A program made the translations under genes and the position numbers. The notes under the pieces were generated by a model, which saw only the letters and a list, made by a program, of their open reading frames with translations, was not told the origin of the DNA and did no database searches. Shown here piece by piece: positions 44,240-52,058 of a stretch of DNA of 64,000 nt. The DNA comes from Halorientalis regularis (GTDB lineage: Archaea > Halobacteriota > Halobacteria > Halobacteriales > Haloarculaceae): assembly GCF_023698535.1 (NCBI RefSeq), contig NZ_JALJCL010000001.1:248001-312000 (forward strand), read 5' to 3'. Numbering within the stretch: position 1 is the stretch's first letter; each line of letters begins with the position of its first letter.

Positions 44240-45472
44240 ATGAACGGCAACAGTTTCGGGCGGCTCTTCCAGGTGACCACCTACGGGGAGAGCCACGGGG
44301 AGGCCATGGGCTGTACCGTCTCCGGTGTCCCGGCAGGCGTCGAGATCGACGAGGACGACATCCAGCGAGAACTCGACCGCCGCAAACCCGGCCAGTCGAT
44401 GATCACCACTTCCCGGGGCGAGCCGGACGAGGTGACGATCAACAGCGGTATACAGGATGGATACACCACAGGCACGCCCATCGGGATGGTCATCCAGAAC
44501 AAGGACGCCCGCTCGGGCAAGTACGAGCCGTTCGTCACGGCCCCGCGCCCGAGCCACGGCGACTACACCTACTCGGCGAAGTTCGGGACGCGCAACTGGG
44601 GCGGCGGCGGCCGCTCGTCGGCCCGCGAGACCGTCAACTGGGTCGCCGCAGGTGCCGTCGCCCAGCAGGTGCTGGACGCGTCGGCGTACGACGTACAGGT
44701 CAAGGCCCACGTCAACCAGGTCGGCGACATCGAGGCACCGCCGGTCACCTTCGAGGAGATGCTGAAACACACCGAGGACAACGAGGTCCGGTGTGCCCAC
44801 CCCGAGACGGCCGAGGAGATGCGCGAGGCCATCGACCAGTACCAGACGGAGGGCGACTCCATCGGCGGGTCCATCTACTTCGAGTGCCGCGGCGTCCCCC
44901 GCGGCCTCGGCGCACCGCGGTTCGACTCGTTCCCGGCGCGCCTGGGGCAGGCGATGTTCTCGGTTCCAGCGACGACCGCCTTCCAGTACGGGAAGGGCCG
45001 TGACGCCCGGGAGATGCGGGGCACCGAGCGCAACGAGGACTGGGAGTTCGACGACGGCGAGTCCCACCCCGAGACTGTCAGCGAGGAGGGCGACCCCGTC
45101 CCCGAGGGCAACGACCACGGCGGTCTGCAGGGCGGGATCACCACCGGCGAGCCCATCTACGGCGAGGTGACCTGGCACGCGCCGACGTCCATCCCCGCCG
45201 AGCAGGAGACGGTCGACTGGGAGACCGACGAGCGCAAGGAGATCCAGGTCGTCGGCCGCCACGACCCGGTGTTGATGCCCCGGGCGGTCCCGGTCGTCGA
45301 GGCGATGCTCAACATCACCATCCTCGACTTCATGCTGCTCTCCGGTCGGATCAACCCCGACCGCATCGACGACCGACCCGGCGAGTACGATACCGACTAC
45401 CACCCGTCGAGCCCGCAGGACGACCCCGAAGACGCCGCGACGAAGGCCGAGACGACCGAGGACGACGACTAA
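44240..45472 (+). CDS. aroC: Chorismate synthase
   Basis: 410 aa from ATG 44240 (MNGNSFGRLFQVTTYGESHG). Last common-pathway step, anti-elimination from EPSP to chorismate, needing reduced FMN. Conserved flavin/substrate segments: GQSMITTSRGEPDEV, ARETVNWVAAGAVAQ, FDSFPARLGQAMFSVPATTA and GGLQGGITTGEPI. The last 45 residues form an acidic tail. Its last 4 bp overlap the convergent methyltransferase gene. Confidence 0.96.
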   Translation: MNGNSFGRLFQVTTYGESHGEAMGCTVSGVPAGVEIDEDDIQRELDRRKPGQSMITTSRGEPDEVTINSGIQDGYTTGTPIGMVIQNKDARSGKYEPFVTAPRPSHGDYTYSAKFGTRNWGGGGRSSARETVNWVAAGAVAQQVLDASAYDVQVKAHVNQVGDIEAPPVTFEEMLKHTEDNEVRCAHPETAEEMREAIDQYQTEGDSIGGSIYFECRGVPRGLGAPRFDSFPARLGQAMFSVPATTAFQYGKGRDAREMRGTERNEDWEFDDGESHPETVSEEGDPVPEGNDHGGLQGGITTGEPIYGEVTWHAPTSIPAEQETVDWETDERKEIQVVGRHDPVLMPRAVPVVEAMLNITILDFMLLSGRINPDRIDDRPGEYDTDYHPSSPQDDPEDAATKAETTEDDD

Positions 45473-46086
45473 CGTTTCGTTGCAGTCACCGCGTAGAACG
45501 GATCCCGTCCGTGCTCGACCGCGGCGTGGACGGTCGGGTCGTCGAACGCGCCCGTCGAATCGAGATACGTGCCCACGAGCGCCGCCCGTTCGTCCATCGA
45601 CCGGGACCGCCACGCCCGGATCGCCTTCTGTGCGAACATCCGGTTCGAGAAACTCACGACGACGAAACCACCGGGCCGGAGGGTGCGTGCCACCTCCGCG
45701 AAGACCCGTCCGGGGTACTGGAGATACTGGACGGAGACGGCGCACAGCACGGCGTCGACCGAGGCACTCTCTAGGGGCAACCTCTGGTCGTCGTTGAGGT
45801 TCTGGCGGAACCAGCTATCGAGGCGGTCGTTCCGAGTGAGTTCGGCTTCGTTCAGGCCGTGGCCGATCACCTCGCCGAGTTCCAGATCCGGCGGGAGGTG
45901 CGACACCCAGCTGCTCATCAGGTCGAGGACGTCGTCGTCCGGCGAGAACCGGTCGCGGTACAGCGTCGTCAGTCGCTCACGAAACGGCTCGTCGACGTGC
46001 TGGACGAACCGTGGCTGGTCGTAGAAGCGCTCGTCGTCGTTGTCGAGGAGTCGCTGTCGGTCGGCCTCGGAGAGGACCGAGGGCAT
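45469..46086 (-). CDS. SAM-dependent methyltransferase (class I)
   Basis: 205 aa. DDDVLDLMSSWVSHLPPDLE is motif I, though its usual glycine-rich loop is replaced (MSSWVSH), followed by LGEVIGHGLNEAELTRN, SVDAVLCAVSVQYLQYPGR and LRPGGFVVVSFSNRMF. Small-molecule methylation is likely; the substrate is unknown. Convergent with aroC, co-oriented with a small membrane-protein gene upstream. Confidence 0.85.
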   Translation of the reverse strand: MPSVLSEADRQRLLDNDDERFYDQPRFVQHVDEPFRERLTTLYRDRFSPDDDVLDLMSSWVSHLPPDLELGEVIGHGLNEAELTRNDRLDSWFRQNLNDDQRLPLESASVDAVLCAVSVQYLQYPGRVFAEVARTLRPGGFVVVSFSNRMFAQKAIRAWRSRSMDERAALVGTYLDSTGAFDDPTVHAAVEHGRDPFYAVTATKR

Positions 46087-46111
46087 ACGTCTATCAGGGG
46101 CGCCGCCGAAA

Positions 46112-46324
46112 TCAGCCTGACGCCTCGCTGCCGGACCAAGCCTCGCGCAACTGCCGCCACTGCGACCGCGCACAGCGGAGCGAGTCCACGAGAATCGCCA
46201 GCACGACCACCGCGCCGAGCCACATGAGTATCGGGTACTGGTCGAAGACCGTCGTCGTAATCTCGGTCAGCCCGAAGGCGATCAGGAAGGCCAGTTCGGC
46301 GAGGCGTCTGAGGTGACCCATCAC
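46112..46324 (-). CDS. Small membrane protein (70 aa)
   Basis: Two hydrophobic helices: AELAFLIAFGLTEITTTVF and ILMWLGAVVVLAILVDSL, then a basic amphipathic tail (RCARSQWRQLREAW). Starts at ATG 46322-46324, with the next codon also ATG. Upstream of and co-oriented with the methyltransferase gene (25 bp gap). Function unknown. Confidence 0.65.
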   Translation of the reverse strand: MMGHLRRLAELAFLIAFGLTEITTTVFDQYPILMWLGAVVVLAILVDSLRCARSQWRQLREAWSGSEASG

Positions 46325-46437
46325 CTCCGCTTAGGAATCGAACATTGTCAGCGTATCCCATCGTTTCGACGTGTCGGCCGGTGAAACGGAGCCCCGTCCG
46401 ACCCCGGGCTTATCACCGACCCGGCCCTGCCTCACCT

Positions 46438-47067
46438 ATGGACGCGAACCAGGAGACGGTCGCCAATCCGTTCGGGATGGACGCGGACTGTCGGCAGTGT
46501 CCGGCGCTCTGTGAGACGCGCACGCAGGTCGTCCACGGCTACGGCGACGTGAGCGCGGATTTTCTCGTCCTCGGCGAAGCGCCCGGTTCGGGCGCGGACG
46601 AGACGGGTATTCCTTTCACCGGCGACGAGAGCGGACGCGCGATCCTGTCGATCCTCTCGGAGCTGGGATTCGTCGACGCGCCCGATAGCGACGAGCCGAC
46701 CGTCGAGAACGTCTTCCTGACGACGCTGACGCGGTGTCACCACCCGGAGCGACCGCCGAGCGACGACGAGGTGCGCAACTGCGAGGGCTTCCTGACCGCC
46801 GAGGTTCGGATGATCAACCCCGAAGTGATCCTGCCCGTGGGACAGCGGCCGCTAGAGGCGCTGGCGCTGGAGTACACGACCAAGCGGGCCGACGATTTCG
46901 ACGTGGCGGCGGACCACGGGACGACGATCAGGGGCCGTGGGTTCGAACTCGTGCCAATGCTTCCACCGGCAGAACAGACGGACGACCAGCGAACGGCGCT
47001 ACTGGAGCATCTCGCATCGCTGCTGGATCGGGACTATCGGCAGACGAAAGGGCGGCGCAGTCGGTGA
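46438..47067 (+). CDS. Uracil-DNA glycosylase, iron-sulfur type (family 4/5-like)
   Basis: 209 aa. Removes uracil from DNA. CRQCPALCETRTQVV opens the protein as in Fe-S UDGs; FLVLGEAPGSGADETGIPF is motif A; the later cysteines in LTRCHHPERPPSDDEVRNCE complete four 4Fe-4S ligands. Motif B-like region VPMLPPAEQTDDQR lacks the usual His-Pro-S pattern (reads LPPAEQ), a deviation worth noting. ATG at 46438. Convergent with a small membrane gene. Confidence 0.87.
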   Translation: MDANQETVANPFGMDADCRQCPALCETRTQVVHGYGDVSADFLVLGEAPGSGADETGIPFTGDESGRAILSILSELGFVDAPDSDEPTVENVFLTTLTRCHHPERPPSDDEVRNCEGFLTAEVRMINPEVILPVGQRPLEALALEYTTKRADDFDVAADHGTTIRGRGFELVPMLPPAEQTDDQRTALLEHLASLLDRDYRQTKGRRSR

Positions 47068-47068
47068 G

Positions 47069-47287
47069 CTACCAGTAGGGGTTCGAGACGGTGTCGCTGC
47101 CGGCTGTGCCGGCGGCCGCGAGGCCGAGGACGAAGAGTGCGGTGAGCACGAGGGTCGCGCCGACCGCGCCGGTGGAGGTCACAGCCGGGACATCCGCCAC
47201 CAGGGTTGCGATTCCGACGACGCTGCCGACGAGCATCACGGCGATCAGGATTGCACTGACGAATCCAGTCATCTGTTCGTAGATCAT
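47069..47287 (-). CDS. Small membrane protein (72 aa)
   Basis: Starts MIYEQMTGFVSAILIAVMLV; two membrane helices (about 7-31 and 40-63), the second in GAVGATLVLTALFVLGLAAA, and a short tail SDTVSNPYW. No motif beyond hydrophobicity. Divergent from the DUF2064 gene. Function unknown. Confidence 0.68.
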   Translation of the reverse strand: MIYEQMTGFVSAILIAVMLVGSVVGIATLVADVPAVTSTGAVGATLVLTALFVLGLAAAGTAGSDTVSNPYW

Positions 47288-47378
47288 GTCACCGGTTTGG
47301 CCCACCGATGACATAAACGGGGGTGGTTCCGGCGCTCGAAACGGCGCGTTCAAGGGCCGCCCGCGCCGAGGATGGGAC

Positions 47379-48128
47379 ATGACTACCGTCGCCGTACTCG
47401 CGGACCCGCCGCGCGAAGGACTCGTCCTGTCGGAACTCGTCGCGGAAACACCGCTGTCGGAAACCGAGACAGTCAAGCTGTACACTGCGATGCTTCGGGA
47501 CGTGTGCCGTGCCGTCGAGGCCAGCGGTGGCGACCTGCTCGTCAACTACCGGGGCGACGACGACCTCCCGGCCCACGACGGTGAGTCCTCGGAGGCACAG
47601 GTCCGGGCGGCCGTCGCGCCGGCGCTCGAATCCCCCGACGAGGCGCGGTACGAGGTCCAGGTCGGCTCGTCGTTCTCGGCGCGGGCCGGCAACACGGTCT
47701 CGCACCTGCTCGACCAGGAGCAGGTCACCTCGGCCGCGGTCGTCGAGCCGACGGCCGCGTTCCTGACCCGTGGGATCGTCGACAACGCGGCGATGAAGCT
47801 CCGGCGACACGAGGTGGTGCTCGGTCCTGCGGGAGACGGACGGGTGTACTACGCTGGGTTCGCCGATGGGATCGACTTCGGGGACGCGTACGAATCGCCG
47901 GCCGTGGAGACACTGACCGACCGCGGCGTCGCGGCCGACCACAGCGTCGACTTCCTGCCGATGACGCCGGTCGTCGAGTCCCGGGGAGATCTGGTGACGG
48001 CGATCACACAGACTGCCGCGCGGGCCGAGGCCGGGCGCAATCATCCCGGCCACACCGCCCAGTGTCTGGCCGAGTTGGGAGTGGACGTGATCGCGGGTGC
48101 GGACGGGCCGGAACTGGTGCGGGAGTAG
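47379..48128 (+). CDS. DUF2064-family, glycosyltransferase-A-like protein
   Basis: 249 aa. MTTVAVLADPPREGLVLSEL is the first strand of the GT-A nucleotide-binding fold, LYTAMLRDVCRAVEASGGDL the following helix, and VVLGPAGDGRVYYAGFADG the D-G-x-Y region characteristic of DUF2064. Related proteins include TIGR04282 enzymes of arsenosugar synthesis; here a sugar-nucleotide role is inference only. Lies just upstream of tRNA-Ser. Confidence 0.82.
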   Translation: MTTVAVLADPPREGLVLSELVAETPLSETETVKLYTAMLRDVCRAVEASGGDLLVNYRGDDDLPAHDGESSEAQVRAAVAPALESPDEARYEVQVGSSFSARAGNTVSHLLDQEQVTSAAVVEPTAAFLTRGIVDNAAMKLRRHEVVLGPAGDGRVYYAGFADGIDFGDAYESPAVETLTDRGVAADHSVDFLPMTPVVESRGDLVTAITQTAARAEAGRNHPGHTAQCLAELGVDVIAGADGPELVRE

Positions 48129-48180
48129 CGTCGGCAGTGACCGACAGGTCTTATAGTCGGCGGGGAAAAGTGGAGACCGC

Positions 48181-48264
48181 GGTGGGATAGCGAAGTGGCC
48201 TAACGCGCCTGCCTTGAGAGCAGGTGTCCTCACGGACTCAGGGGTTCGAATCCCCTTCCCACCG
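48181..48264 (+). tRNA. tRNA-Ser (UGA)
   Basis: GGTGGGA (48181-48187) pairs with TCCCACC (48257-48263), discriminator G at 48264. Positions 8-9 are TA. The anticodon loop CTTGAGA gives TGA at 48215-48217. The long variable arm (TGTCCTCACGGACTCA) marks a type II tRNA. T-arm AGGGGTTCGAATCCCCT. No intron. Confidence 0.94.
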
Positions 48265-48376
48265 CTTCTTCGCGAACGCACGTGAGCGGAGAGCGGTGCA
48301 CGTGGATTTTAACCCTGCCGGTCGCAGCGCGAACGGAGTGAGCACGTCTGGGCGTAGTTCGATCGCCGTCCCACCG
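48265..48376 (+). repeat. tRNA-Ser trailer with degenerate copy of the tRNA 3' end
   Basis: TTCGATCGCCGTCCCACCG at 48358-48376 resembles TTCGAATCCCCTTCCCACCG at 48245-48264, 113 bp earlier, with one gap and few mismatches. Between them GGATTTTAACCC near 48304-48315 resembles the inverted T-arm (GGATTCGAACCC), and CACGTG occurs on both sides of AGCGGAGAGCGG. This is the same order as after tRNA-iMet and tRNA-Thr, but more decayed. Confidence 0.6.
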
Positions 48377-48446
48377 TATTCTGTCGCTCAGACGGGCTTG
48401 CAAATGCCGGCGCAACGCACACCGGACCGCGAACCGACCAAGACGT

Positions 48447-48608
48447 ATGACATCTCGGACGACGGTCGGGTGGTCGCTCATCACCGCTGGCGTCGTGACG
48501 CTCCTGCTAATGTATCTGCCGGGTGAGTCCGTACCGTGGGGGATCGGTCCGCTGGTTACCGGGATTGCGGTATTCATGACAGATTTGTTATGTATATTCG
48601 ATTCGTAA
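48447..48608 (+). CDS. Tiny membrane protein (53 aa) upstream of a histidine kinase
   Basis: ATG 48447 to TAA 48606-48608. Two hydrophobic helices: VGWSLITAGVVTLLLMYLP and WGIGPLVTGIAVFMTDLL, ending CIFDS. Ends 8 bp before the kinase ATG at 48616, so translation may be coupled. It could be a membrane sensor or anchor for the kinase, which has no membrane span of its own; that link is inference. Confidence 0.6.
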   Translation: MTSRTTVGWSLITAGVVTLLLMYLPGESVPWGIGPLVTGIAVFMTDLLCIFDS

Positions 48609-48615
48609 GAGATCC

Positions 48616-49695
48616 ATGGGTGCGGACAGTTGGCTCGTCGAGGAGGCACTGGACACGCTGGAGGACGTGTTCTACGTGTACGACGAGCGGGGGAGACTCG
48701 TCCACTGGAACGCGGTGTTAGCGGAGTTGTTCGATCTGTCCGAGGCGGAGTTGTCCGGGATGGCGGCCGCGGATTTCTTCGTCTCGGCCGACAGGCCACA
48801 GGTCGAAGCGGCCATCGAGGAAGTGCTGGAGACGGGGCGAACAGTCGTCGAGGCGCGAGCCGAAACCACGCGCGGGACGGTCCTGTTCGAGTTGACCGGC
48901 GAGTTGCTGACCGACGCGGACGACGAGAGTCTGGGATTCTGTGGCGTCGGGCGGGACGTGACGACGGTCAGGGAGCGCGAGTGGCAACTGGCGCGCCGGA
49001 ACGAGCACCTGGGGGAGTTCGCGAACGTAGTAGCCCACGACCTTCGGAACCCGCTCCAGGTGGCCAAGTTACAGCTAGAGGCCGTCAACGGTGATCCGGA
49101 CCCCGAAACCGTCGCGCGCGTCGTCGAGGCGCTCGACCGGATCGAGGGCATCATCGAGGACGTGCTGACGCTGGCCCGGGAGGGACGGACGGTGCTGGAC
49201 AGACAGCCGGTCGAACTGGCGGGTGTGGCGCGCGCGGCGTGGGACGCGGTGGAGACGACCGGCGCAAGCCTCGAAGTGCGGACGGATGCGACGGTCGAGG
49301 CCGACGCGAGCCGGCTCCAGCGGTTGTTCGAGAACGTCTTCCGGAACAGTGCGGAACACGGACCGACAGGCGAGAGCGGTGCGGACGGACGCTGTGACGG
49401 TGCCGGTGGGCTGACGGTCACCGTCGACGATACCGAGACCGGGTTCGCCATCGAGGACGACGGGGCGGGCTTTCCGGTCGACATCGTCGAAGAAGCCTTC
49501 GAGGCAGGCGTTAGCGGGTCGGCTTCGGGGACCGGACTCGGCCTGAACATCGTCCGGACGCTCGCGGAGGCCCACGGGTGGGCGGTCCGCGTGAGCGAGG
49601 GGACCGATGGAGGGGCGCGGCTGGACGTGGATTTCGAGTCGCTGTATACCGACACGGCGTCGCTCGACGATTGGGCTGGCGGACGCGGAGAGTAA
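48616..49695 (+). CDS. PAS-domain sensor histidine kinase
   Basis: 359 aa, soluble. PAS domain about 8-120 (DVFYVYDERGRLVHWNAVLA ... FCGVGRDVT), a dimerisation helix with His141 in FANVVAHDLRNPLQVA, N-box LQRLFENVFRNSAEHG, G1 IEDDGAGFPVD and G2 GTGLGLNIVRTLAEAHG. Autophosphorylates and passes phosphate to a response regulator not found nearby. Likely co-transcribed with the 53-aa membrane protein just upstream. Confidence 0.94.
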   Translation: MGADSWLVEEALDTLEDVFYVYDERGRLVHWNAVLAELFDLSEAELSGMAAADFFVSADRPQVEAAIEEVLETGRTVVEARAETTRGTVLFELTGELLTDADDESLGFCGVGRDVTTVREREWQLARRNEHLGEFANVVAHDLRNPLQVAKLQLEAVNGDPDPETVARVVEALDRIEGIIEDVLTLAREGRTVLDRQPVELAGVARAAWDAVETTGASLEVRTDATVEADASRLQRLFENVFRNSAEHGPTGESGADGRCDGAGGLTVTVDDTETGFAIEDDGAGFPVDIVEEAFEAGVSGSASGTGLGLNIVRTLAEAHGWAVRVSEGTDGGARLDVDFESLYTDTASLDDWAGGRGE

Positions 49696-49727
49696 CGTTT
49701 TTGCGTGGTTCGGCCCGAGCGTGTGGT

Positions 49728-50024
49728 ATGAGCGACTGGCCCCACGATCCCGACGGTGACGAGGGTAGCGAGGGACGCCGCAAGTACGGGCAGGCGATCC
49801 TCGCCAAGAAGATCGACGAGGACGAGGACTTCCCCCTCTCTCAGGACGAGTTCGTCGAGGAGTTCGGCGACGAGCCGATCCGGATCGACTACGAGACCGT
49901 CGTCAGCGTGGCCGACATCTTCGAGAACGTCGACGTGGAGGAGTTCGAGGACTTTCCGCACTTCCACAGGGTCGTCGGCCAGTCCATGCGCGATGCGGGC
50001 TACTGGCCCTACGAACTCGCCTGA
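49728..50024 (+). CDS. DUF5785-family protein (98 aa)
   Basis: Starts MSDWPHDPDGDEGSEGRRKY, then GQAILAKKIDEDEDFPLSQ and a helical region VVSVADIFENVDVEEFEDFP with a closing RDAGYWPYEL. A conserved haloarchaeal small acidic protein with no known role. ATG at 49728. Downstream of the histidine kinase in the same direction, 32 bp away. Confidence 0.85.
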   Translation: MSDWPHDPDGDEGSEGRRKYGQAILAKKIDEDEDFPLSQDEFVEEFGDEPIRIDYETVVSVADIFENVDVEEFEDFPHFHRVVGQSMRDAGYWPYELA

Positions 50025-50123
50025 TGGTCGCCGGCCACGTTTCTTTTCCGCCCGACGTTCCGGGGCGCGGTGTGTGACCGCGACACATACTTGTACGGGG
50101 GTGGCGTAGCACTACGACGAGCC

Positions 50124-50492
50124 ATGGCCACCCACACAGTGAACACGGGATCCGGCGGCGAGGGGGACTTGGAGCTACCGGCAGACGTGGTGGATAGCTT
50201 GCTCGCGTCGCCGGCGCGCCGACGGATGCTCCGACAACTCAGGAACGCGGGAGAGCCCATGCCGGTCGACGATCTGGCGGCCGCGGTCGCGGCGTCGACG
50301 ACAGACGGCGAGGGTGCGGACGCTGTCGAGGACGACCGTCCGGCCGACCGGCAGCGAGCGCGGGCGGAGATCTACCAGCATCACCTGCCGCGGCTGATGG
50401 AGACGGGTGTGGTCGCGTTCGACTCCCGGCTGGGGACCGTCGAGTTCGTCGGCGGGCCGGGACTGACGGCGCGGCTGGACGAGGAACCATAG
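50124..50492 (+). CDS. DUF7344-like winged-helix protein (122 aa)
   Basis: From ATG 50124 (MATHTVNTGSGGEGDLELPA). LPADVVDSLLASPARRRMLR is the first helix of a winged-helix fold, then PVDDLAAAVAAS, a variable acidic loop, AEIYQHHLPRLMETGVVAFD as the recognition region, and a wing GTVEFVGGPGL. Probably a transcription regulator; the target is unknown. Between DUF5785 and GTP cyclohydrolase III. Confidence 0.75.
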   Translation: MATHTVNTGSGGEGDLELPADVVDSLLASPARRRMLRQLRNAGEPMPVDDLAAAVAASTTDGEGADAVEDDRPADRQRARAEIYQHHLPRLMETGVVAFDSRLGTVEFVGGPGLTARLDEEP

Positions 50493-50556
50493 ACGGCCCG
50501 GCGACCGCTGTCAGAACCAAAGACAAATAGCGGCCGGGAGCCAAGCTTGGGTCACT

Positions 50557-51318
50557 GTGACGAACACGCAGGTGACCCACGTCCAGATCGACAACTACGG
50601 CCCCTGGACGGTCACCCCGGAGCCGCGACGCGAGGTCGACCTGCAGACGCTGCAATCCCGGCTGTACGCCGACCTCTCGCAGTTGTTCGGGAACCGGAAC
50701 GGCTACGTCTTCTTCTCCAGGTTCGACAACATGATCGCGGTGACCAACGGGCTCGACGTGGACGACCACGCGATGATTCAGGAATCGGTCGGCAACCGTT
50801 ACCCCGTGACGATGAGTATGGCAGTCGCGACGGGGACGACACCGGTGAAAGCGCTGGGTGACGCCACGAGCGAACTGCAGGCGGCCGGGAGCGCCCAGGA
50901 CGAACACCGGCGGGAGATTCTGCAAGGCCGGACCATCGACGAGGAGTTCCGGACCGAGGCGGACGTCCAGATCGCCCACTTCGACGTGAACGACGCGACG
51001 GGCAAGTACACGGACGAACTCAACGAGTTCGACACGTTCATCCGGATCGAGCAGGGCTACGCCGAGTTGATGCGGTACATGCGTCGGGCCCACGGGTCGC
51101 TGTCGTTCTTCGTCGGCGGCGACAACGTCATCGCGGTCTGCCCGGACCTCGACGGGGACGACTATCGGGACGCCATCGACCACGTCAACGAGGCCGTCGA
51201 CGTAGACCTCAAGGTCGGCGTCGGTCGTGGGCGAACGGCCCAGAACGCCGGGATGGCCGCGAAACACGCGCTGGAGGAGTGCCGCGCGACCGGCGCGGAC
51301 GTGGAACTGGATTTTTGA
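50557..51318 (+). CDS. GTP cyclohydrolase III
   Basis: 253 aa from a GTG at 50557. Two tandem nucleotidyl-cyclase-like halves: GNRNGYVFFSRFDNMIAVTN (about 45-64) and HGSLSFFVGGDNVIAVCPDL (about 182-201), the second with the GGDN metal loop. Opens the GTP ring to a formamidopyrimidine, the archaeal first step toward riboflavin and F420; F420 fits the LLM oxidoreductase at the window start. Ends GVGRGRTAQNAGMAAKHALE. Confidence 0.93.
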   Translation: MTNTQVTHVQIDNYGPWTVTPEPRREVDLQTLQSRLYADLSQLFGNRNGYVFFSRFDNMIAVTNGLDVDDHAMIQESVGNRYPVTMSMAVATGTTPVKALGDATSELQAAGSAQDEHRREILQGRTIDEEFRTEADVQIAHFDVNDATGKYTDELNEFDTFIRIEQGYAELMRYMRRAHGSLSFFVGGDNVIAVCPDLDGDDYRDAIDHVNEAVDVDLKVGVGRGRTAQNAGMAAKHALEECRATGADVELDF

Positions 51319-51419
51319 CTCCCGCTCGCAGGAATCTCCGAAGGACGTTGAGCTAAGGCACGAGCGGTCTTAAGCGTGGTGCAGGTAGCTTTTAGACACC
51401 GTGTGTGAAAGTGTATCAC

Positions 51420-51989
51420 ATGAACGGCAACGTGACGGTCGGACAGGTGATGCGGCGAGACTACGTGGGTGCGAGTGAGGGCGACGCCCTCGCGGAGACG
51501 GCTGCGTTGATGCTCGAAGAGGACGTCGAGACGGTCGTCGTGTTGCGCGGGACCGACCCCATCGGGATGGTCACCCAGCGTGACGTGCTGGAGACGGCGG
51601 TCGAACGAGGTGACCTGGCCTCGGTGACAGTCGCGGACGTGATGCAGAACAATCCGCCGACGGTGGGGCCAGGCGAGACGCTGGCGGCGGCGACCGACCG
51701 GATGTCCGGGACGGACTCGCGCCACCTCCTCGTGATGGAGGGCGACGAGCTGGCCGGGGTCATCACGGAACACGACGTGGTAACGGCCTCGACGCTCGAT
51801 CCCGGTGTCGAGAGCGAACGGGTGGAGACGGAACGGGCAACCGTGGACGCGGTGACGGCGACGGCCGAAGCCGGGGCGACGGACGAAGAGTACTCGAACC
51901 AGGGGATCTGTGAGCTGTGTGGCTCGCTGAGCCGCGACCTCTCGACGTTCAACGGCCAGCTGGTCTGTAGCGACTGCAAGAACGTCTGA
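51420..51989 (+). CDS. CBS-domain pair with C-terminal zinc ribbon
   Basis: 189 aa. ATG 51420 is preferred over a GTG at 51405 because a TTTAGA box near 51390 would initiate close to the ATG. Two CBS motifs: VTVGQVMRRDYVGASEGDAL with PIGMVTQRDVLE, and VADVMQNNPPTVGPGETLAA with LAGVITEHDVV. Residues 165-189 add CELCGSLSRDLSTFNGQLVC-xx-C. CBS pairs bind adenine nucleotides; the ribbon suggests a regulatory partner or nucleic acid. Confidence 0.9.
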   Translation: MNGNVTVGQVMRRDYVGASEGDALAETAALMLEEDVETVVVLRGTDPIGMVTQRDVLETAVERGDLASVTVADVMQNNPPTVGPGETLAAATDRMSGTDSRHLLVMEGDELAGVITEHDVVTASTLDPGVESERVETERATVDAVTATAEAGATDEEYSNQGICELCGSLSRDLSTFNGQLVCSDCKNV

Positions 51990-52058
51990 GCGCGACGCGC
52001 CTCGCTCCACCGACCCCACAACAAAACACATATCCTCCACCGAACGGGAGAGGGGAGC

